The translations under genes were made by a program, and so were the position numbers. This document shows, in pieces, positions 6,194 to 7,669 of a stretch of 7,669 nt of DNA. The stretch comes from Caryophanales bacterium. GTDB lineage: Bacteria > Bacillota_I > Bacilli_A > RFN20 > CAG-826. Within the stretch, counting starts at the first letter, position 1. Each line of letters opens with the position of its first letter. The notes under the pieces were generated by a model. That model was not told where the DNA came from. It made no database searches and was given only the letters and a program-made list of their open reading frames with translations. The stretch is from assembly GCA_022781015.1 (NCBI GenBank), contig JALEUF010000164.1:1-7669 (forward strand). Direction: 5' to 3'.

Positions 6194-7067
6194 TTTAATA
6201 ATTGGTTCTCATGTTTCTTTATCTTCCCCCTTATTTTATCTAGGGACAGTAAAAGAAGCACTTTCCTATAATTCGACCGCCTTCATGTTTTATACGGGCG
6301 CTCCCCAAAATTCGCTTAGGCTCCCTTTGTCTAGACTGCGGATTGAGGAAGGAAGAGAATTATTAAAAGAAAATAATTTCAATGAAGATAATATAGTCAT
6401 TCATGCCCCTTATATAATCAATTTGGCCAATGATGAGGATATAGAAAAATATGGTTTTGCTAAATCTTTCCTAGAAAATGAGCTAAATAGGGCAGTTTCT
6501 TTTAATGTCAATAAGGTCGTCCTCCATCCTGGATCAAGTAAAGGATTAGGTTTTGAAAAGGGCAAAGAAGCAATTTGCAACGCGATTAATTCTATATTTG
6601 ATTCTTTTAAAGGCAATGTAACGATTTGTCTAGAAACCATGGCAGGAAAAGGAAATGAAATAGGCATTAATTTCAAAGAGATGTCAGAATTAGTCAAGGG
6701 AATTACTGATCAATCTAGAATTGGGGTCTGTCTAGATACTTGTCACATAAATGATGCAGGTTATGATTTATCTGATTTTGATAAAATATTAGATGAATTT
6801 GATTCTTTGATTGGGCTAGATAAGCTAAAAGTCATACATTTAAATGATTCTTTAAATCCAATAAATTCGCATAAAGATAGACATGCGAATATCGGAATGG
6901 GGACAATTGGCTTTGAAAAGTTAGAGAAAATAGCCTCTAATCCTAGAATAAAATCCGTTCCAAAAATATTAGAAACCCCTTATGTAAATAAGATGCCTCC
7001 ATATAAAAAGGAGATAGAAATGTTACGTAACGGCGTTTTCGAGCCTGATTTTATTAGCAATTTATAA
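6180..7067 (+). CDS. nfo: Endonuclease IV (apurinic/apyrimidinic endonuclease)
   Basis: Zinc-dependent TIM-barrel enzyme (295 aa, normal length) that cuts the DNA backbone 5' of abasic sites in base-excision repair. All nine metal ligands known from E. coli endonuclease IV can be placed: His75 (IHAPY), His116 (VLHPG), Glu152 (CLETMAG), Asp186 and His189 (CLDTCH), His220 (VIHLND), Asp233 and His235 (KDRHANIG), and Glu265 (ILETP). The N-terminal IGSHVSLSS and FMFYTGAPQN segments are typical of the Bacillota branch. The start at 6180 has a good ribosome binding site and overlaps the helicase gene by 14 nt, so the two form a translationally close pair. Its stop codon lies within a 6-nt palindrome shared with the stop of ispG on the other strand. 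Nothing suggests loss of function. Confidence 0.97.
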   Translation: MKNSDLIIGSHVSLSSPLFYLGTVKEALSYNSTAFMFYTGAPQNSLRLPLSRLRIEEGRELLKENNFNEDNIVIHAPYIINLANDEDIEKYGFAKSFLENELNRAVSFNVNKVVLHPGSSKGLGFEKGKEAICNAINSIFDSFKGNVTICLETMAGKGNEIGINFKEMSELVKGITDQSRIGVCLDTCHINDAGYDLSDFDKILDEFDSLIGLDKLKVIHLNDSLNPINSHKDRHANIGMGTIGFEKLEKIASNPRIKSVPKILETPYVNKMPPYKKEIEMLRNGVFEPDFISNL

Positions 7068-7669
7068 TTTATTGATTTCCTTGATAAGTTCTTCGACGAT
7101 ATCTTCGTTTTTAACTCTTCTAAGAACTTTGCCCTTTTTAAATATGGCCCAGACTCCATTTCCTCCAGCCGCGCCTAAATCGGCATGTCTAGCTTCTCCA
7201 GGACCATTTACGATGCAACCCATAATGGCAATAGTCTTGTTAATATGGTTATCTTCGATATATTTTTGGATAATCTTGGCAGTGGGTATTAAATCAACTT
7301 CAGTCCTTCCACATGTTGGGCAAGATATAAAAGTAGGATAGTCGTCTTTTAATCCTAAATCATGAAGAAGCCTTGACGCTGCCTTAATTTCTTCAACCGG
7401 ATCATCGCTGAGTGAAATCCTTATGGTATCTCCAATCCCTTCTAGAAGCAATGGGGCTAATCCGGCAGAAGAGCGAATTAACCCAGTGTCTTTTGGCCCG
7501 GCTTCAGTTACTCCAAGGTGGAGCGGATACTTGAACATCTTAGAAGCGTATCTATAGGCTTCGATTGTTTCTTTTGCACTTGAACCCTTTAAAGATATAA
7601 CAATGTCTTCAAAACCCAAATCTTCAAGTATCTTTACGTGTTTTAAAGCAGATTCATATAAATAATGAC
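7062..7669 (-). CDS. ispG: 4-hydroxy-3-methylbut-2-enyl diphosphate synthase IspG, C-terminal part (5' end outside window)
   Basis: Penultimate enzyme of the MEP pathway, reducing MEcPP to HMBPP with a [4Fe-4S] cluster; its product is the substrate of IspH, encoded nearby. The frame stays open to the window edge, and the residues beyond 7619 (YESALKH.KILEDLGF) match IspG, so the TTG at 7619 is internal. The 201 visible residues cover the end of the TIM barrel (LGVTEAG at 51-57, GDTIRISLS at 79-87) and the iron-sulfur domain: Cys116 and Cys119 (SCPTCGRTEVDL), Cys151 (MGCIVNGPGEARHADLG) and the fourth ligand Glu158. The C-terminus is normal for the short bacterial type. Its tail overlaps nfo by 6 nt. 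Promoter and start lie outside the window. The gene belongs to the same conserved neighbourhood in Bacillus (yqfY). Confidence 0.96.
   Translation of the reverse strand, partial: HYLYESALKHVKILEDLGFEDIVISLKGSSAKETIEAYRYASKMFKYPLHLGVTEAGPKDTGLIRSSAGLAPLLLEGIGDTIRISLSDDPVEEIKAASRLLHDLGLKDDYPTFISCPTCGRTEVDLIPTAKIIQKYIEDNHINKTIAIMGCIVNGPGEARHADLGAAGGNGVWAIFKKGKVLRRVKNEDIVEELIKEINKL

Noticed and set aside
7072..7341. Plus-strand open frame opposite ispG
   Set aside because: It is the shadow of the conserved ispG frame, where the Cys/Glu ligands lie, and has no recognisable features.
1..7669. tRNA, rRNA, CRISPR, insertion sequence or prophage elements
   Set aside because: Nearly every base lies in recognisable core genes. 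I saw no repeat-spacer pattern, inverted terminal repeats, integrase or transposase, or cloverleaf-like sequence.

Overview
The window comes from a low-GC (about 35-37% G+C by sampling lines) Gram-positive-type bacterium. Its gene set and order match the macromolecular-synthesis neighbourhood known from Bacillota: dnaG, sigA, trmK, ispH, a CshB-type DEAD-box helicase, nfo and ispG. TGA is a real stop codon here (it ends dnaG and the helicase gene), so this is not a Mycoplasma/Spiroplasma-code organism. The compact layout, low GC and divergent protein sequences fit a deep-branching Bacilli lineage (Erysipelotrichales-, Acholeplasmatales- or RF39-like). That placement is inference; no marker here fixes the genus.

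Layout. Positions 1-801 hold the 3' part of dnaG (primase). It is followed by sigA (856-2259, primary sigma factor), then, after only 5 nt, a second full sigma-70-family gene (2265-3287), then trmK (3280-3960, GTG start, overlapping the second sigma gene by 8 nt). These four read rightward and look like one transcription unit. ispH (3946-4797) lies on the minus strand and its 3' end overlaps that of trmK by 15 nt. A 49-nt divergent spacer (4798-4846) separates ispH from the DEAD-box helicase gene (4847-6193). nfo (6180-7067, endonuclease IV) overlaps the helicase gene by 14 nt. ispG (7062-7669, minus strand, 5' end outside the window) overlaps the end of nfo by 6 nt. There is no gene-free stretch over 60 nt, and I see no RNA gene, mobile element, CRISPR array or convincing intrinsic terminator.

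How the genes fit together. The block combines replication priming (DnaG), promoter recognition (SigA and its paralogue), tRNA modification (TrmK), RNA remodelling (helicase), base-excision repair (Nfo) and isoprenoid precursor synthesis. IspG and IspH are the last two, iron-sulfur-dependent steps of the MEP pathway, so the organism makes isoprenoids by the non-mevalonate route. The two MEP genes are the only ones on the minus strand.

Most unusual points: the tandem second sigma factor, which keeps the -35-reading helix and core-binding region of SigA but differs at -10-reading positions; a consensus -10 placed so close to the helicase start codon that its mRNA should be leaderless; two convergent gene pairs whose ends overlap with no terminator between them; and a high count of the tetranucleotide CTAG, which is rare in many bacteria.
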